55,494 bases of DNA from Algoriphagus terrigena DSM 22685 (GTDB lineage Bacteria; Bacteroidota; Bacteroidia; Cytophagales; Cyclobacteriaceae), in contig NZ_AUBW01000029.1 in the NCBI RefSeq assembly GCF_000429445.1, positions 1 to 55,494 of the forward strand. The letters run 5' to 3'. Of the stretch, positions 17,648-26,203 are shown one piece after another; positions within the stretch are counted from its first letter, which is position 1; every line of letters starts with the position of its first letter. The position numbers were made by a program, and so were the translations under genes. A model generated the notes under the pieces. The model was not told the origin of the DNA and did not search any database. It worked only from the letters and a program-made list of their open reading frames with translations.

Positions 17648-18801
17648 CATTTTTCGGGTTCTAAAGCGTCACCATCGCTTTGGCTGGTGACAAACTCCCT
17701 AAAGTTCGTCCGATGAATCACCTTGAAAGTCGGATGATATTCCTCTCCAAAGGAAGTGGGAAGTGAGGCTTTGGCTTCGGGATTCCACTTAAATTCAAAC
17801 GCGGCAATCTTCCCGTCTCTTTCTTCCACGTAGTCTACCTCCTGCTGATATTTCGTTCGCCAGAAATAGCCATTGTACCGGATCTTCGCATATTCCATCC
17901 GCTTAAGGCGCTCCGCCATGAGGAAATTTTCCCAGAGTATTCCAATATCATTTCGCAAAGCAATAGGCTGAAGGTTCTTGATTAAAGCGTTTCTCACCCC
18001 ATTGTCAAAGAAGTATATCTTTTTATTGGTCTTGATCTCATTTCGGAGATTTCTGCTGAATGTCCTCAAGCGGTAAATCACATAAGCCTGCTCTAAAAGC
18101 TCGATGTAAGCGATCACGGTCTTGGTATCAATCATCAGTGATCGCCCCAATTCATTGTAAGACACCTCGCTTCCCACCTGATAGGCAAGCATCTGAAGCA
18201 GGCGATAGATCACGTCAGGCTTTTTGACAATTCCCAAAGCCAAAATATCTTTGTATAGATAGCTTTCCACCAATTCATATAGAAGCTCCTCTTTTGCCTC
18301 AGGATTGGTTAAGATTTCGGGATAGAATCCATAAACCAAACGATTGGGAAGGTCTTGCTCAGCTGTCAAAAAACCGACCTGGTTTTCATACTCCTCCCAA
18401 CTGATTGGGTACAGATGATAGGTTAATTTCCGCCCTGTCAGCGGCTCCTGAGTGAGGCCCGAAAGCTCAAAAGATGAAGATCCACTCATGATCAGGTGAA
18501 TATCCTTCATCTGATCGTGAATGACTTTGGCGGTCAGACCAATATTTGGGATCCGTTGTGCTTCATCCACAAACACATATTTATAAGCACCCAAGAGAGA
18601 CTTGATCTGCTGTGTATTTGGAGTGTCCAGGAGTGTCCTGACAGTTGGATCATCCCCATCCAAAAACAGGTAATCCTGATTTTTCAGCAATTCACGGATC
18701 AACGTAGTCTTACCTACCTGACGCGGCCCGATAAGCAAAATAACTTTCTCCCGATCAAAGGCTTTAAGGATGACTTGAGTAAGGTTTCTGGAAAAGTTCA
18801 T
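17647..18801 (-). CDS. AAA ATPase with DUF4143 domain
   Basis: A 384-residue P-loop ATPase of the widespread ATPase-DUF4143 family. Walker A GPRQVGKT is at residues 25-32 and Walker B YVFVDEAQRI at about 75-84; the C-terminal DUF4143 part (about 200-350) shows the family pattern with FFDNGVRNAL and WENFLMAERLKR, followed by a PD-(D/E)xK-like segment (YFWRTKYQQEVDYVEERDG...AFEFKW). Function of the family is uncertain; many members are strain-variable. A 32-bp tandem repeat lies right upstream of the start and could be its operator. Confidence 0.88.
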   Translation of the reverse strand: MNFSRNLTQVILKAFDREKVILLIGPRQVGKTTLIRELLKNQDYLFLDGDDPTVRTLLDTPNTQQIKSLLGAYKYVFVDEAQRIPNIGLTAKVIHDQMKDIHLIMSGSSSFELSGLTQEPLTGRKLTYHLYPISWEEYENQVGFLTAEQDLPNRLVYGFYPEILTNPEAKEELLYELVESYLYKDILALGIVKKPDVIYRLLQMLAYQVGSEVSYNELGRSLMIDTKTVIAYIELLEQAYVIYRLRTFSRNLRNEIKTNKKIYFFDNGVRNALIKNLQPIALRNDIGILWENFLMAERLKRMEYAKIRYNGYFWRTKYQQEVDYVEERDGKIAAFEFKWNPEAKASLPTSFGEEYHPTFKVIHRTNFREFVTSQSDGDALEPEK

Positions 18802-18845
18802 GTCCTGAAAGTCTAGAATTTAAATTCTCAACTTTACAAATATAT

Positions 18846-18922
18846 CCACTTTTATGGAATACACTCCACAAAAGTGGCAACTTTTATGGAATACACTCCA
18901 CGTAAGTCGCAACTTCCATGGA
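18846..18922. repeat. 32-bp tandem repeat upstream of the DUF4143 ATPase
   Basis: Units start at 18848, 18880 and 18912 (period exactly 32 bp); the first two share ACTTTTATGGAATACACTCC plus flanks, and the third keeps only its first part (ACTTCCATGGA). Nested inverted repeats are visible: CCACTTTT with AAAAGTGG, and TGGA with TCCA inside. There are no spacers, so this is not a CRISPR array. Position 45-120 bp before the ATPase start fits an operator for autoregulation. Confidence 0.75.
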
Positions 18923-18961
18923 TTTGATGGGCAGTAAACTCAACCGTATTCCTGTAAAACG

Positions 18962-18991
18962 AAAAAGCCCAATCAATCGACCGGGCTTTTT
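18962..18991 (-). terminator. Intrinsic terminator of btuB-btuG
   Basis: AAAAAGCCC-(12 nt)-GGGCTTTTT, a 9-bp stem, 35 bp beyond the btuG stop codon; on the minus strand it ends in a T run. Confidence 0.8.
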
Positions 18992-19025
18992 AATCTTTCA
19001 ACTTTGAGATTTTTCAATCTTCCAA

Positions 19026-20078
19026 TCATCTAAACAGAAAACCTGAAGGCCCTCTTCCCACTTCCATCTCGGCTACTTCAGTTCCGTCGTTCTTGAAAAC
19101 AGTGACCGTTCCGCTCCCTTGAAAAGCGTTTGAATTGGCAAGATAGATCTCCTGTCGAGCCTTGTCGTAGCCAATACCGTAGAAGCCTGAGCCGGTCGTC
19201 CAGTCCAATCCAACACCGCCGTCCGCTAGGGACACCACGGCTACGGCGTCTTCATAGTTTGGCCAGCCTGTGCTTGTGAGGATGTATATTTTTCTATCCT
19301 CGCCAAAGGTGATCTTACCCATCGCGTTGGGCACATCAAATGAAGTTTCCTCTTTGATGGTTTGATTGGTCAAGTTCAAAGATTGGAAATAGACTTTTTC
19401 AGAGTCATAAGAATATACCCATACTTCTCCACTTTGCTCAAAAAACAAAACCGGGCTGCCCTCTACTTCGAGGGTCTTGGCGACTGTTTCGGCGTCAGCG
19501 TCGATGATCTCAAGTTTCCCTTCTTCTGATCCTGCTACCCAGACAAATTTGCCGTTGGCAAATAGATCCTCAGGCTTATTGGAGACCTCAATCTTCTTCT
19601 TCACTGTACCCCCATCCAAACCGGAGACGACTGAGATGTAAGAATCAGGCGTGTTGTAGCTGGCGTCGTAAGGCCCATAGTCAGAGATAAAAAGCTTTCC
19701 GCTTGCAGTCGCCAGGGATCTCGGCTGGTCCAGATCACCGATCACCGCACCGACGGACTTGAAATCACCCGGATTCACGATCTCAACTTTTCCCGTGTTG
19801 GCGACCAGATACAGTCGGCCCTCTTCCAACACCATATCTTCCAGCAGACCTGCAAATGGACGGCTGTTTTCCAATTCGAAGATATCTTTTGTCAACGTGC
19901 CTGTGCCCGGATCAAGGTGAAAAACTTCCCCGTCGTTGGCACCAAAGTTACCTTCGTTCATGATCAGAACGCCTGTATCGTACTTGCCAAGCGGCGCTTC
20001 TTCCCCACTGTCGTTACAGGAAAAAGCAAAAACTAGCAGGGCAAGTGCCCAAAGTTGATTTTTGAAAAGATGCTTCAT
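19026..20078 (-). CDS. btuG: BtuG-like surface beta-propeller lipoprotein (cobalamin capture)
   Basis: A 350-residue SPII lipoprotein (lipobox FSCN, Cys21) with a YncE/DUF5074-like beta-propeller made of repeated strands such as LIMNEGNFGANDGEV and LYLVANTGKVEIVNPGDFKSV. In Bacteroides, BtuG is a surface propeller lipoprotein that binds vitamin B12 with high affinity and hands it to BtuB. Here the start codon overlaps the stop of the btuB-type receptor (ATGA), and both lie behind a cobalamin riboswitch, which strongly supports the same role. Assignment rests on fold type and context, not on conserved B12-binding residues that I can name. Confidence 0.8.
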   Translation of the reverse strand: MKHLFKNQLWALALLVFAFSCNDSGEEAPLGKYDTGVLIMNEGNFGANDGEVFHLDPGTGTLTKDIFELENSRPFAGLLEDMVLEEGRLYLVANTGKVEIVNPGDFKSVGAVIGDLDQPRSLATASGKLFISDYGPYDASYNTPDSYISVVSGLDGGTVKKKIEVSNKPEDLFANGKFVWVAGSEEGKLEIIDADAETVAKTLEVEGSPVLFFEQSGEVWVYSYDSEKVYFQSLNLTNQTIKEETSFDVPNAMGKITFGEDRKIYILTSTGWPNYEDAVAVVSLADGGVGLDWTTGSGFYGIGYDKARQEIYLANSNAFQGSGTVTVFKNDGTEVAEMEVGRGPSGFLFR

Positions 20079-21916
20079 AAGTGTATAGTTAAATTAAGTT
20101 GATACGATCTGCCGGGCATTGCCCGGAGGTAGAGAACTTGGTAGTCTTTGTCCAGGAGGTTGAGTACCTGAAAACTCAGCGGAAACTGAACCTTGCCCCA
20201 GGTGAGTTTGGAAAAAGTCACACCAGCGTTCCATACTTGATAGGAGTCCATGATTCGGGCATTGCCGGTGCCGATGGCTCGCTGACCGACGAAAAAAGAA
20301 CTCAGGTTCAAAGACAACCCGCCGATTCCTGCGCTCAGATTTCCGTTTGCCTGGTGCTCCGGCGTATAGGGCAACTGATGGGGACTTTCGGGTTCGGTGG
20401 TCAGATCCAAGGCCTGCGAATAGGTATAGCTGAGACGTGTTTCCCAATCCCACTTTCCGGTTTTCCAGTTTGCCTTCCCTTGATATTCGATCCCCTGATT
20501 TTGGACTTCCCGGATATTTTCGGGACTCCAGACGGAGCCCTGCGGCAGCCAGATGATCCAGTTGTCGACCTGCATCCGGTAGTAGGTCAGGCTTTGATCC
20601 CAGGAGAAAAGTCCACTCTTCAGCCAATGGAAGCCAATTTCTCCGTTGATGCTTTCCTCAGGAAGGAGATCAGGATTTCCGCCGGGCTCCCAAAACCGGT
20701 CATTGAGCGTCGGCACCTTGAAGCCTTTTCCTACGGAAGCTTTTAAAAGCAATTCATGTTTTTCGCGCTGCAAAAGTTTCCAGTCCGCCCCGATCCCAGG
20801 GAGAAGCGGTTCAAATCCATCGGCATAAGCAAACTGGCGGAGATTGAGAGAAAGACTCAGATCTTCGGCTGCTTGCCAGCTCGCTGACTGATAAAACTCG
20901 TAGCGCTGATCGGCGGCTGAATAGGTGCTCAGGTCGCCCTTCATGAATGTCGCTCTGGCTCCAGCCTTGAACTTCCAGTCGGTTTCGTATTCAAAATCGT
21001 AGTCGGTAGCCAGGAAAAACTGTCGGGTCTGATTGCGCGTTTCGTTGAAGATCATCTGGTCTTGCACCAGTCCAGCTTTCAGATTCCAGACCGATCGCTC
21101 TCCAAATTTAAAATAGTCGACCACTGCCCGGATATTCTCGTCGGATTGGAGATCAGCGGTACTCGACCCCATCGGCGGCTGGATTTCCCTGTCCGCCTTT
21201 TGCCACCAAAAAGCCGCCTTCAACTGGGACTTCCCGCTGAGGTTCCAGGCCAAGTCCTGTACTACGCCAATCTGCTCGACCTGTGCGTGATCTTCCTTTA
21301 CCTCGGGAGTTCCGGGCAGGGAGAGGTCCCGGTAATCAAAATTATTGGCTGCAAACTGTCGGTAGATCCGGGTTTTGGTGCTGAAGTCTTTGGAAGAAAA
21401 CCCTCCGGAAACCGCCGAATTGAACATCCCGAAGCTCCCGATTGATTGCGATATCCGCGCCTTCACGCCTTTGCCAAATTCCGTTTTGGACCCAAGGTGC
21501 ACGCTTCCGCCAATGGCTTCGTTCCCAAAAAGTGCCCCGGAACTGCCAAACTGCAGTTGCGCCTGATCGATGGCTTCGACTGGCAAAACCGATAGATCAC
21601 TCTGACCGAGCGAAGGACTGTTGATCGGGAGCCCGTTCCAAAAAACAGCCGTATGTCCTGCCGACGTCCCGCGAAAAGAGGGAGATGCCAGCATTCCGGC
21701 GCCATACTGGCGGACGAAGACCGGGCTTTTTTCCTGCAAAAGATCTCCAAGTGACCGGGCAGAATAAGCCTCCAAGAGCTTGGAATCAAAGCTTACCACC
21801 TTTTGCCCCTGGGCAAACCGGTCCAAAGCCGGAGCATAGACCTCCACCTGCTCTAGCGCAACAGTGTCCTGAGCCGCAAAGCCCACAAAAGAAAATACCC
21901 AAAGCAACAGTGTCAT
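20075..21916 (-). CDS. btuB: TonB-dependent cobalamin receptor BtuB
   Basis: A 613-residue outer-membrane receptor that imports cobalamin with TonB energy. A short signal peptide (MTLLLWVFSFVGFAAQ) precedes a plug domain (about 20-150: VEVYAPALDRF, RSLGDLLQEKSPVFVRQYG, SFRGTSAGHTAVFWNGLPIN), then a barrel ending in Leu after typical strands (GRSYQLNLTIHL). The ATG at 21916 is chosen because the signal peptide starts there; a longer open frame to 22144 runs into the riboswitch and must be untranslated leader. btuG overlaps by 4 nt downstream. Riboswitch control implies repression at high B12. Confidence 0.93.
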   Translation of the reverse strand: MTLLLWVFSFVGFAAQDTVALEQVEVYAPALDRFAQGQKVVSFDSKLLEAYSARSLGDLLQEKSPVFVRQYGAGMLASPSFRGTSAGHTAVFWNGLPINSPSLGQSDLSVLPVEAIDQAQLQFGSSGALFGNEAIGGSVHLGSKTEFGKGVKARISQSIGSFGMFNSAVSGGFSSKDFSTKTRIYRQFAANNFDYRDLSLPGTPEVKEDHAQVEQIGVVQDLAWNLSGKSQLKAAFWWQKADREIQPPMGSSTADLQSDENIRAVVDYFKFGERSVWNLKAGLVQDQMIFNETRNQTRQFFLATDYDFEYETDWKFKAGARATFMKGDLSTYSAADQRYEFYQSASWQAAEDLSLSLNLRQFAYADGFEPLLPGIGADWKLLQREKHELLLKASVGKGFKVPTLNDRFWEPGGNPDLLPEESINGEIGFHWLKSGLFSWDQSLTYYRMQVDNWIIWLPQGSVWSPENIREVQNQGIEYQGKANWKTGKWDWETRLSYTYSQALDLTTEPESPHQLPYTPEHQANGNLSAGIGGLSLNLSSFFVGQRAIGTGNARIMDSYQVWNAGVTFSKLTWGKVQFPLSFQVLNLLDKDYQVLYLRAMPGRSYQLNLTIHL

Positions 21917-22045
21917 GCCAGATCGAATTGATAAATCCGATTCGGGCTTGAAGAGAAATAGAAAGAATTGAAAACTACCTCCCGAGAACGGAAGCGAAAT
22001 CGACAAATCCTTTTTGCTTTTCCTCCGAAAGCACAGAATCAACAG

Positions 22046-22236
22046 ATCTAGGCAGGTCTCCTGGCTCATCTGACTTTTGCCGGCCTTCTCCTCCGCATTT
22101 GCGGAGAATGGCATAGTGGTGCAAAAGCATTTCCCCACCATCACGACGGGGCAGACTTACAGTTGCGGGGACAGCTCCGGTTTTACACCGGATTCCCTAT
22201 TATTCCCGAGAGCCGAACGGACGGATCAGGAACCTA
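22046..22236 (-). promoter_or_regulatory. Cobalamin riboswitch controlling btuB-btuG
   Basis: The leader of btuB contains the classical B12 elements in the right order on the minus strand: GGGAATCCGGTGTAAAACCG, then GCTGTCCCCGCAACTGTAA, and at the 3' side the B12 box GCCAGGAGACCTGCC (22065-22051). The spacing of about 190 nt equals known AdoCbl riboswitches. The expression platform lies between 22045 and the start codon at 21916. Outer boundaries are approximate. Confidence 0.95.
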
Positions 22237-22353
22237 AATCGCAGGCAAAGTAAAGCGATTTTGATTCGGCAAAAAAGCGGCAGACAGTCAATAATTTTGG
22301 AAAACAGGAATTATCTCAATTACCTTGGCAGAATATTTCGTTCCGCTTTATCC

Positions 22354-23520
22354 ATGTCATCATCCGCCCACAAACACTTTTTACACTCTTTTTCAAGCAC
22401 TTACCAGATCTTGCTCTTGGCTGCTTTTCTGTTTTTCTCCTGCGGAAAAAAAGCAGAAACCAGCACCGAAAAAAAACCGGTCGCACTGCAATACGCTCAG
22501 GGTTTTGAAATTTTTCAGGGCACTGATTTTTGGGAAATCCACGTCACACAAGGCTACACCGGTGCGGAAAAAACGTACCGTTACCTCGTCTTGGAAGAGA
22601 ACTCAACCGCCGATTCATCTGGCTTTGATGCAGTCGTACAGCTGCCGATTTCCAAGGTCGTCGTGACATCGACCACTCATATTCCCCACTTGGATCTGCT
22701 GGGCGTGACGGATCTGCTGGCTGGCTTCCCGAACACGCCCCTTATCTCCTCCCCGACAACGAGGGAGCTGATCGACGCCGGCAAAGTCACTGACTTGGGA
22801 ACCGGTGTCTCCGCCAATCCCGAGATGGTCATCGACCTCCAGCCGGACTGGATGATGATCTCGACCCTGGGCGAGGACTTACGCTACTTGGACCTCTTTG
22901 CGCAGGCCGGGATTCCAGCCCTGATCAATGGAGAATATGTGGAGCAAAACCCCTTGGGAAGGGCCGAATGGATCAAGTTTACCGGGATTCTCCTGGGAAA
23001 ATATGAGGAATCAGTAACTGTCTTTGAAGAGATCGAAAAGGCCTATCAGGATGCTGAAAAGCTGACTGCTTCGCTTTCCGAGGCTGAACGGCCCAAAGTC
23101 CTCAGTGGGGTGATGTATCAGGATATCTGGTACGCTCCTGGAGCCGAAAGCTGGGGCGCTAGAATCCTCGAAAACGCAGGAGGAGCCTACATCTTCGCAG
23201 ACCAAAGTGGTACCGGAAGTCTTCAGCTGAATTACGAATTTGTACTGGACAGAGGACTCGAAACTGATCTTTGGATCGGCTCGTCGGACTTCCCTGACCT
23301 GCAAACCATGGGAAATGCAGAGCCCCGATATCAGGCATTTAAACCTTGGAAAAACGGGCAAGTCTACACCTATACGGGCAAAAAAGGTGCAACGGGTGGA
23401 TTGGAATACTTCGAACTCGGCTATGTGCGTCCCGATCTGATCTTGAAGGACCTGATCAAGATCCTCCATCCAGAGCTTTTGCCGGAGTATGAGTTATATT
23501 TCTATCAGAAGCTTCCATAA
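22354..23520 (+). CDS. btuF: Cobalamin ABC transporter substrate-binding lipoprotein (BtuF-like)
   Basis: A 388-residue periplasmic-binding protein of the FecB/BtuF type (PF01497-like). The N-terminal lipobox is FFSC (about Cys29), so it is anchored to a membrane facing the periplasm. Core motifs include KVVVTSTTHIPHLDLLGVTDLLAGFP and the second-lobe segment PKVLSGVMYQDIWYAPGAESWGARIL. Start ATG at 22354 is set by the signal peptide. It faces away from the btuB riboswitch and is followed by btuC and btuD on the same strand. Context makes cobalamin the likely ligand; a siderophore cannot be excluded from sequence alone. Confidence 0.85.
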   Translation: MSSSAHKHFLHSFSSTYQILLLAAFLFFSCGKKAETSTEKKPVALQYAQGFEIFQGTDFWEIHVTQGYTGAEKTYRYLVLEENSTADSSGFDAVVQLPISKVVVTSTTHIPHLDLLGVTDLLAGFPNTPLISSPTTRELIDAGKVTDLGTGVSANPEMVIDLQPDWMMISTLGEDLRYLDLFAQAGIPALINGEYVEQNPLGRAEWIKFTGILLGKYEESVTVFEEIEKAYQDAEKLTASLSEAERPKVLSGVMYQDIWYAPGAESWGARILENAGGAYIFADQSGTGSLQLNYEFVLDRGLETDLWIGSSDFPDLQTMGNAEPRYQAFKPWKNGQVYTYTGKKGATGGLEYFELGYVRPDLILKDLIKILHPELLPEYELYFYQKLP

Positions 23521-23569
23521 CATTTCCGACGTGGTCTGTGTCCCCACAGACCACTTACAAACTGAATCG

Positions 23570-23710
23570 ATGAATCCAAAAAGATACCTTTTCCCCATCG
23601 GACTATCGCCCAGGTTCGTGTCTCCACGAACCTCTTGCACCATAAAATCATCTTTCAATTTCAATCTTTTCAATCATAGCGATCGAAACATCTATCTAAA
23701 TCAAACTTAA
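23570..23710 (+). pseudogene. Decayed duplicate of the btuC start
   Basis: A 46-codon frame starting with MNPKRYLFPIGLS resembles the btuC N-terminus MPNRSYLFPIAF, with the identical 16-nt stretch TACCTTTTCCCCATCG at the same distance from the ATG. After about 13 codons similarity ends and the frame stops at 23708-23710. It is probably a remnant of a local duplication and not a gene in its own right. Confidence 0.5.
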
Positions 23711-23741
23711 TTGTACCCGATCGGGTGTAGAATAAGCAACG

Positions 23742-23781
23742 AAATCTAATTTTATACGCGATCGGGTATAAAATTAGATTT
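23742..23781. promoter_or_regulatory. Perfect 16-bp inverted repeat before btuC
   Basis: AAATCTAATTTTATAC (23742-23757) and its exact complement GTATAAAATTAGATTT (23766-23781) flank the 8-nt loop GCGATCGG. A second palindrome, ACCCGATCGGGT (23714-23725), lies just upstream and shares the GATCGGGT core. It could be a strong mRNA hairpin separating btuF from btuC expression or a double operator. No T run follows on the plus strand, so it is not a normal terminator. Confidence 0.6.
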
Positions 23782-23839
23782 GAAAGAATACCCTCTCGTC
23801 AGTGCTCGTGTGGCCACACACCTCATTAAAGTAAAACAA

Positions 23840-24859
23840 ATGCCCAACCGCTCCTACCTTTTCCCCATCGCCTTCCTCCTCCTCGGACTGAGCTTCCTGC
23901 TCAACCTGAGCCTGGGATCGGTGATGATTCCGTTTGGGGAGATTGTGTCGGGGATCTTTTCCGGTGAATGGACAAAGACCTCTTGGGAGCAAATCATCCT
24001 CAATTATCGGCTTCCAAAGGCCCTGGTAGCCATCTTCGCAGGAATCGGCTTAGGCTTAAGCGGCCTGCAGATGCAGACTTTCTTCCGAAATCCGCTGGCG
24101 GGACCTTTTGTCTTGGGGATCAGTTCGGGTGCCGGATTGGGCGTAGCTATCTTGATGTTGGCTGGTTCTGCGTTCGGCTTTGCATTGAGCGGGATCAACT
24201 CCTGGGCCATCGCCCTGGCTGGAGTGACAGGTGCCGGACTGGTCTTGTCAGCCGTCAGCTTGGTGGCATGGAAAGTCAAAGACAGCATGACGCTATTGAT
24301 CGTCGGCTTGATGTTTGGATCGGCCGTCTCAGCGGTGATCTCCGTGCTTTCCTACTTCTCCGGAGCAGAGGCATTGAAGCTGTTCACCGTTTGGTCCATG
24401 GGTAGTCTCGGTGCCTTGGGCTGGTCTCAGGTGGGGATCTTGGGGATTCTGATTGCATTGGGCTGCATTCCTGTCTTTGGATCTATCAAATCCTACAATG
24501 CACTGCTGCTCGGTGAGGCTTATGCCAAAAGCATGGGAATCCGCACCGAAACCATGCGCTGGCTGATGATCGGAAGCACCGGGATCTTGGCCGGAGGCAT
24601 CACCGCTTTCTGCGGACCGATTGCCTTCATCGGGATCGCCGTCCCCCATCTCGCCCGCATCGTTTGGAAAAGCTCCGACCACCGCGTGCTCTTTCCTGCA
24701 TCTGCCTTAATTGGAGCTATCCTGCTTCTGCTCTGCGACGCAGCAGGCCAACTGCCGGGATTCGCCAGCACGCTTCCGATCAATGCGGTCACCTCGCTGG
24801 TCGGCGCGCCGATTGTGATTGGGTTGATCTTGAAAAGGAATTTTAGCCGGGATTTTTAA
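23840..24859 (+). CDS. btuC: Cobalamin ABC transporter permease (BtuC/FecCD family)
   Basis: A 339-residue inner-membrane permease of the FecCD family with about ten hydrophobic segments. Typical motifs are RLPKALVAIFAGIGLGLSGLQMQ, NPLAGPFVLGISSGAGLG and the C-terminal GPIAFIGIAVPHLAR. It forms the channel of a BtuCDF-type importer with the substrate-binding protein upstream and the ATPase downstream. ATG at 23840 is preferred over one at 23780, since the family starts here and the extra 20 codons run over hairpin 3. Confidence 0.92.
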   Translation: MPNRSYLFPIAFLLLGLSFLLNLSLGSVMIPFGEIVSGIFSGEWTKTSWEQIILNYRLPKALVAIFAGIGLGLSGLQMQTFFRNPLAGPFVLGISSGAGLGVAILMLAGSAFGFALSGINSWAIALAGVTGAGLVLSAVSLVAWKVKDSMTLLIVGLMFGSAVSAVISVLSYFSGAEALKLFTVWSMGSLGALGWSQVGILGILIALGCIPVFGSIKSYNALLLGEAYAKSMGIRTETMRWLMIGSTGILAGGITAFCGPIAFIGIAVPHLARIVWKSSDHRVLFPASALIGAILLLLCDAAGQLPGFASTLPINAVTSLVGAPIVIGLILKRNFSRDF

Positions 24860-24892
24860 AGTATGGAAATGTCAGCAATCAATTTAAAAAAT

Positions 24893-24921
24893 CCCCCCAG
24901 CCCCCTTTTTGAAAGGGGGAG
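24893..24921. repeat. C-rich/G-rich hairpin between btuC and btuD
   Basis: CCCCCTTT-TTG-AAAGGGGG (24901-24919), a perfect 8-bp stem preceded by more C residues (ATCCCCCCAG). This resembles small palindromic intergenic repeats common in Bacteroidota genomes. It lies within the 146-bp btuC-btuD gap. Confidence 0.6.
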
Positions 24922-25005
24922 TCTCCTCGATTTGAACTTCAAAACTAATTTTTATAGATACCTGCAAGATTCCGGAAAGTCTTTTAAAAAGAAAATCATC
25001 AGTTA

Positions 25006-25986
25006 ATGTCTGAATTTCGGCAACATATCGCACTCGAAGGCAAGGGTTTGACGCTGGGTTATCTTCATCAGAAAACCCGGAAGCTAATCCTCGAAGACTT
25101 GGATTTCCGGCTTTTCAAAGGAGAACTCACCTGCCTCCTCGGGCCCAACGGCGTAGGAAAATCTACACTGATCAAAGCTATATTGGGACAGATCAACCCT
25201 TGGAAGGGCGAAATCCTATTGGAAGATGAGCCTATTCAAAATTTCAACACTGAAAACCTCGCCAAGCAGATCTCAGTCGTCCTGACCGACCCGGTCTTTC
25301 CGGGAAATATGACCGTCGGACAGTTGGTCGCCTTAGGCAGAACTCCCCACACGGGTTGGACAGGAAAGCTGAGTTCTACTGATCGGGAAATCGTCGAAAA
25401 AGCCCTTTCAGACACCAAGATCGCCTACCTCCGGGATGAGCGCCTCAGCGAAATCAGCGACGGTCAACGTCAAAAAGCAATGATTGCCAGAGCTTTGGCA
25501 CAGGACGGGCAGCTCATCATCCTGGACGAACCCACCGCGCATCTTGACCTGGTCAACCGGTTTGAGATCATGCAACTTCTCCGGGAGATTGCCGCTACGA
25601 AGGCAAAATCCGTGTTGGTGGTGACGCACGATCTGGACATTGCGGTGGAGACGGCCGACCGGTTTTGGCTGATGAACTGCGGAACTCCGGTCGTCTCGGG
25701 AAAGCCGGAAGACCTGATTATCTCTGGGGCAATCAACCTTTTGCTTCCCGGCGAAAAGTACCGCTTCAGCCTGGAAAGAGGAAAGATGGAATTCGAAATC
25801 CAGGATTCGAAATTCGAGTTTTCAGGCCCACAGGAGCTGGTTTTTTGGGTGAAAAAAGCGATGGACAAGGCAGGAATTGGCAAAATATCGGAATTGATCC
25901 AAGTGACACACCGGCCGTTTTCGATCCGATACAAAGACTTGGAATTCGCTCAGATCTCCGACTTTGTCAGTTTCCTGAAAAGATAA
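25006..25986 (+). CDS. btuD: Cobalamin ABC transporter ATP-binding protein (BtuD-like)
   Basis: A 326-residue ABC ATPase. Walker A GPNGVGKST is at residues 46-54, the signature region is LSEISDGQRQKAMIARAL (about 146-163; the motif appears as ISDGQ instead of LSGGQ) and Walker B LIILDEPTAHLD is at about 168-179. The last 65 residues form an extension beyond the ABC domain with no recognised motif. It energises import through BtuC. The 146-bp gap before it carries a small hairpin but no clear terminator. Confidence 0.9.
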   Translation: MSEFRQHIALEGKGLTLGYLHQKTRKLILEDLDFRLFKGELTCLLGPNGVGKSTLIKAILGQINPWKGEILLEDEPIQNFNTENLAKQISVVLTDPVFPGNMTVGQLVALGRTPHTGWTGKLSSTDREIVEKALSDTKIAYLRDERLSEISDGQRQKAMIARALAQDGQLIILDEPTAHLDLVNRFEIMQLLREIAATKAKSVLVVTHDLDIAVETADRFWLMNCGTPVVSGKPEDLIISGAINLLLPGEKYRFSLERGKMEFEIQDSKFEFSGPQELVFWVKKAMDKAGIGKISELIQVTHRPFSIRYKDLEFAQISDFVSFLKR

Positions 25987-26203
25987 ATAAAGCGGCCAGG
26001 CAGCAGATCTTGGGATCAACTAACCTTAATTCTGAAAGAGGGTTTCAAACAAAAAATATGTTTATCTTATTTACACTTGGAACCGGAGGTGATGGAGAAG
26101 AAAAACACAGGGAATTTTCTTTCCTTTTTGTCCCATCCCCCTACTGGATTGAGTGTGGTACCTCTCCGGAGAAAGGTGCCAGCATCAGTGAAAAACTAGA
26201 ACT

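Larger units (their letters stand above)
23531..23819. repeat. Three related hairpins in the btuF-btuC gap
   Basis: Hairpin 1 is GTGGTCTGTG-TCCC-CACAGACCAC (23531-23554), hairpin 2 AGGTTCGTG-TCTC-CACGAACCT (23612-23633), and hairpin 3, less perfect, lies around GTGTGGCCACAC (23808-23819). All share the core GTG-(4 nt)-CAC. Hairpins 1 and 3 are each followed after the same 15 nt by an ATG, and the two ATGs are followed by a shared 16-nt stretch. This looks like duplication of a translation-start region with its hairpin, or spread of a small palindromic element. Confidence 0.7.

Noticed and set aside
18848..18922. CRISPR array
   Set aside because: The repeats are directly adjacent with no unique spacers, and no cas gene is present.
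21917..22144. N-terminal extension of btuB by 76 codons
   Set aside because: It covers the B12 box and core of the cobalamin riboswitch, and a proper signal peptide starts at 21916.
23489..23710. 73-codon plus-strand ORF between btuF and btuC
   Set aside because: It overlaps the end of btuF in another frame; only the part from 23570 is meaningful, as a decayed btuC start.
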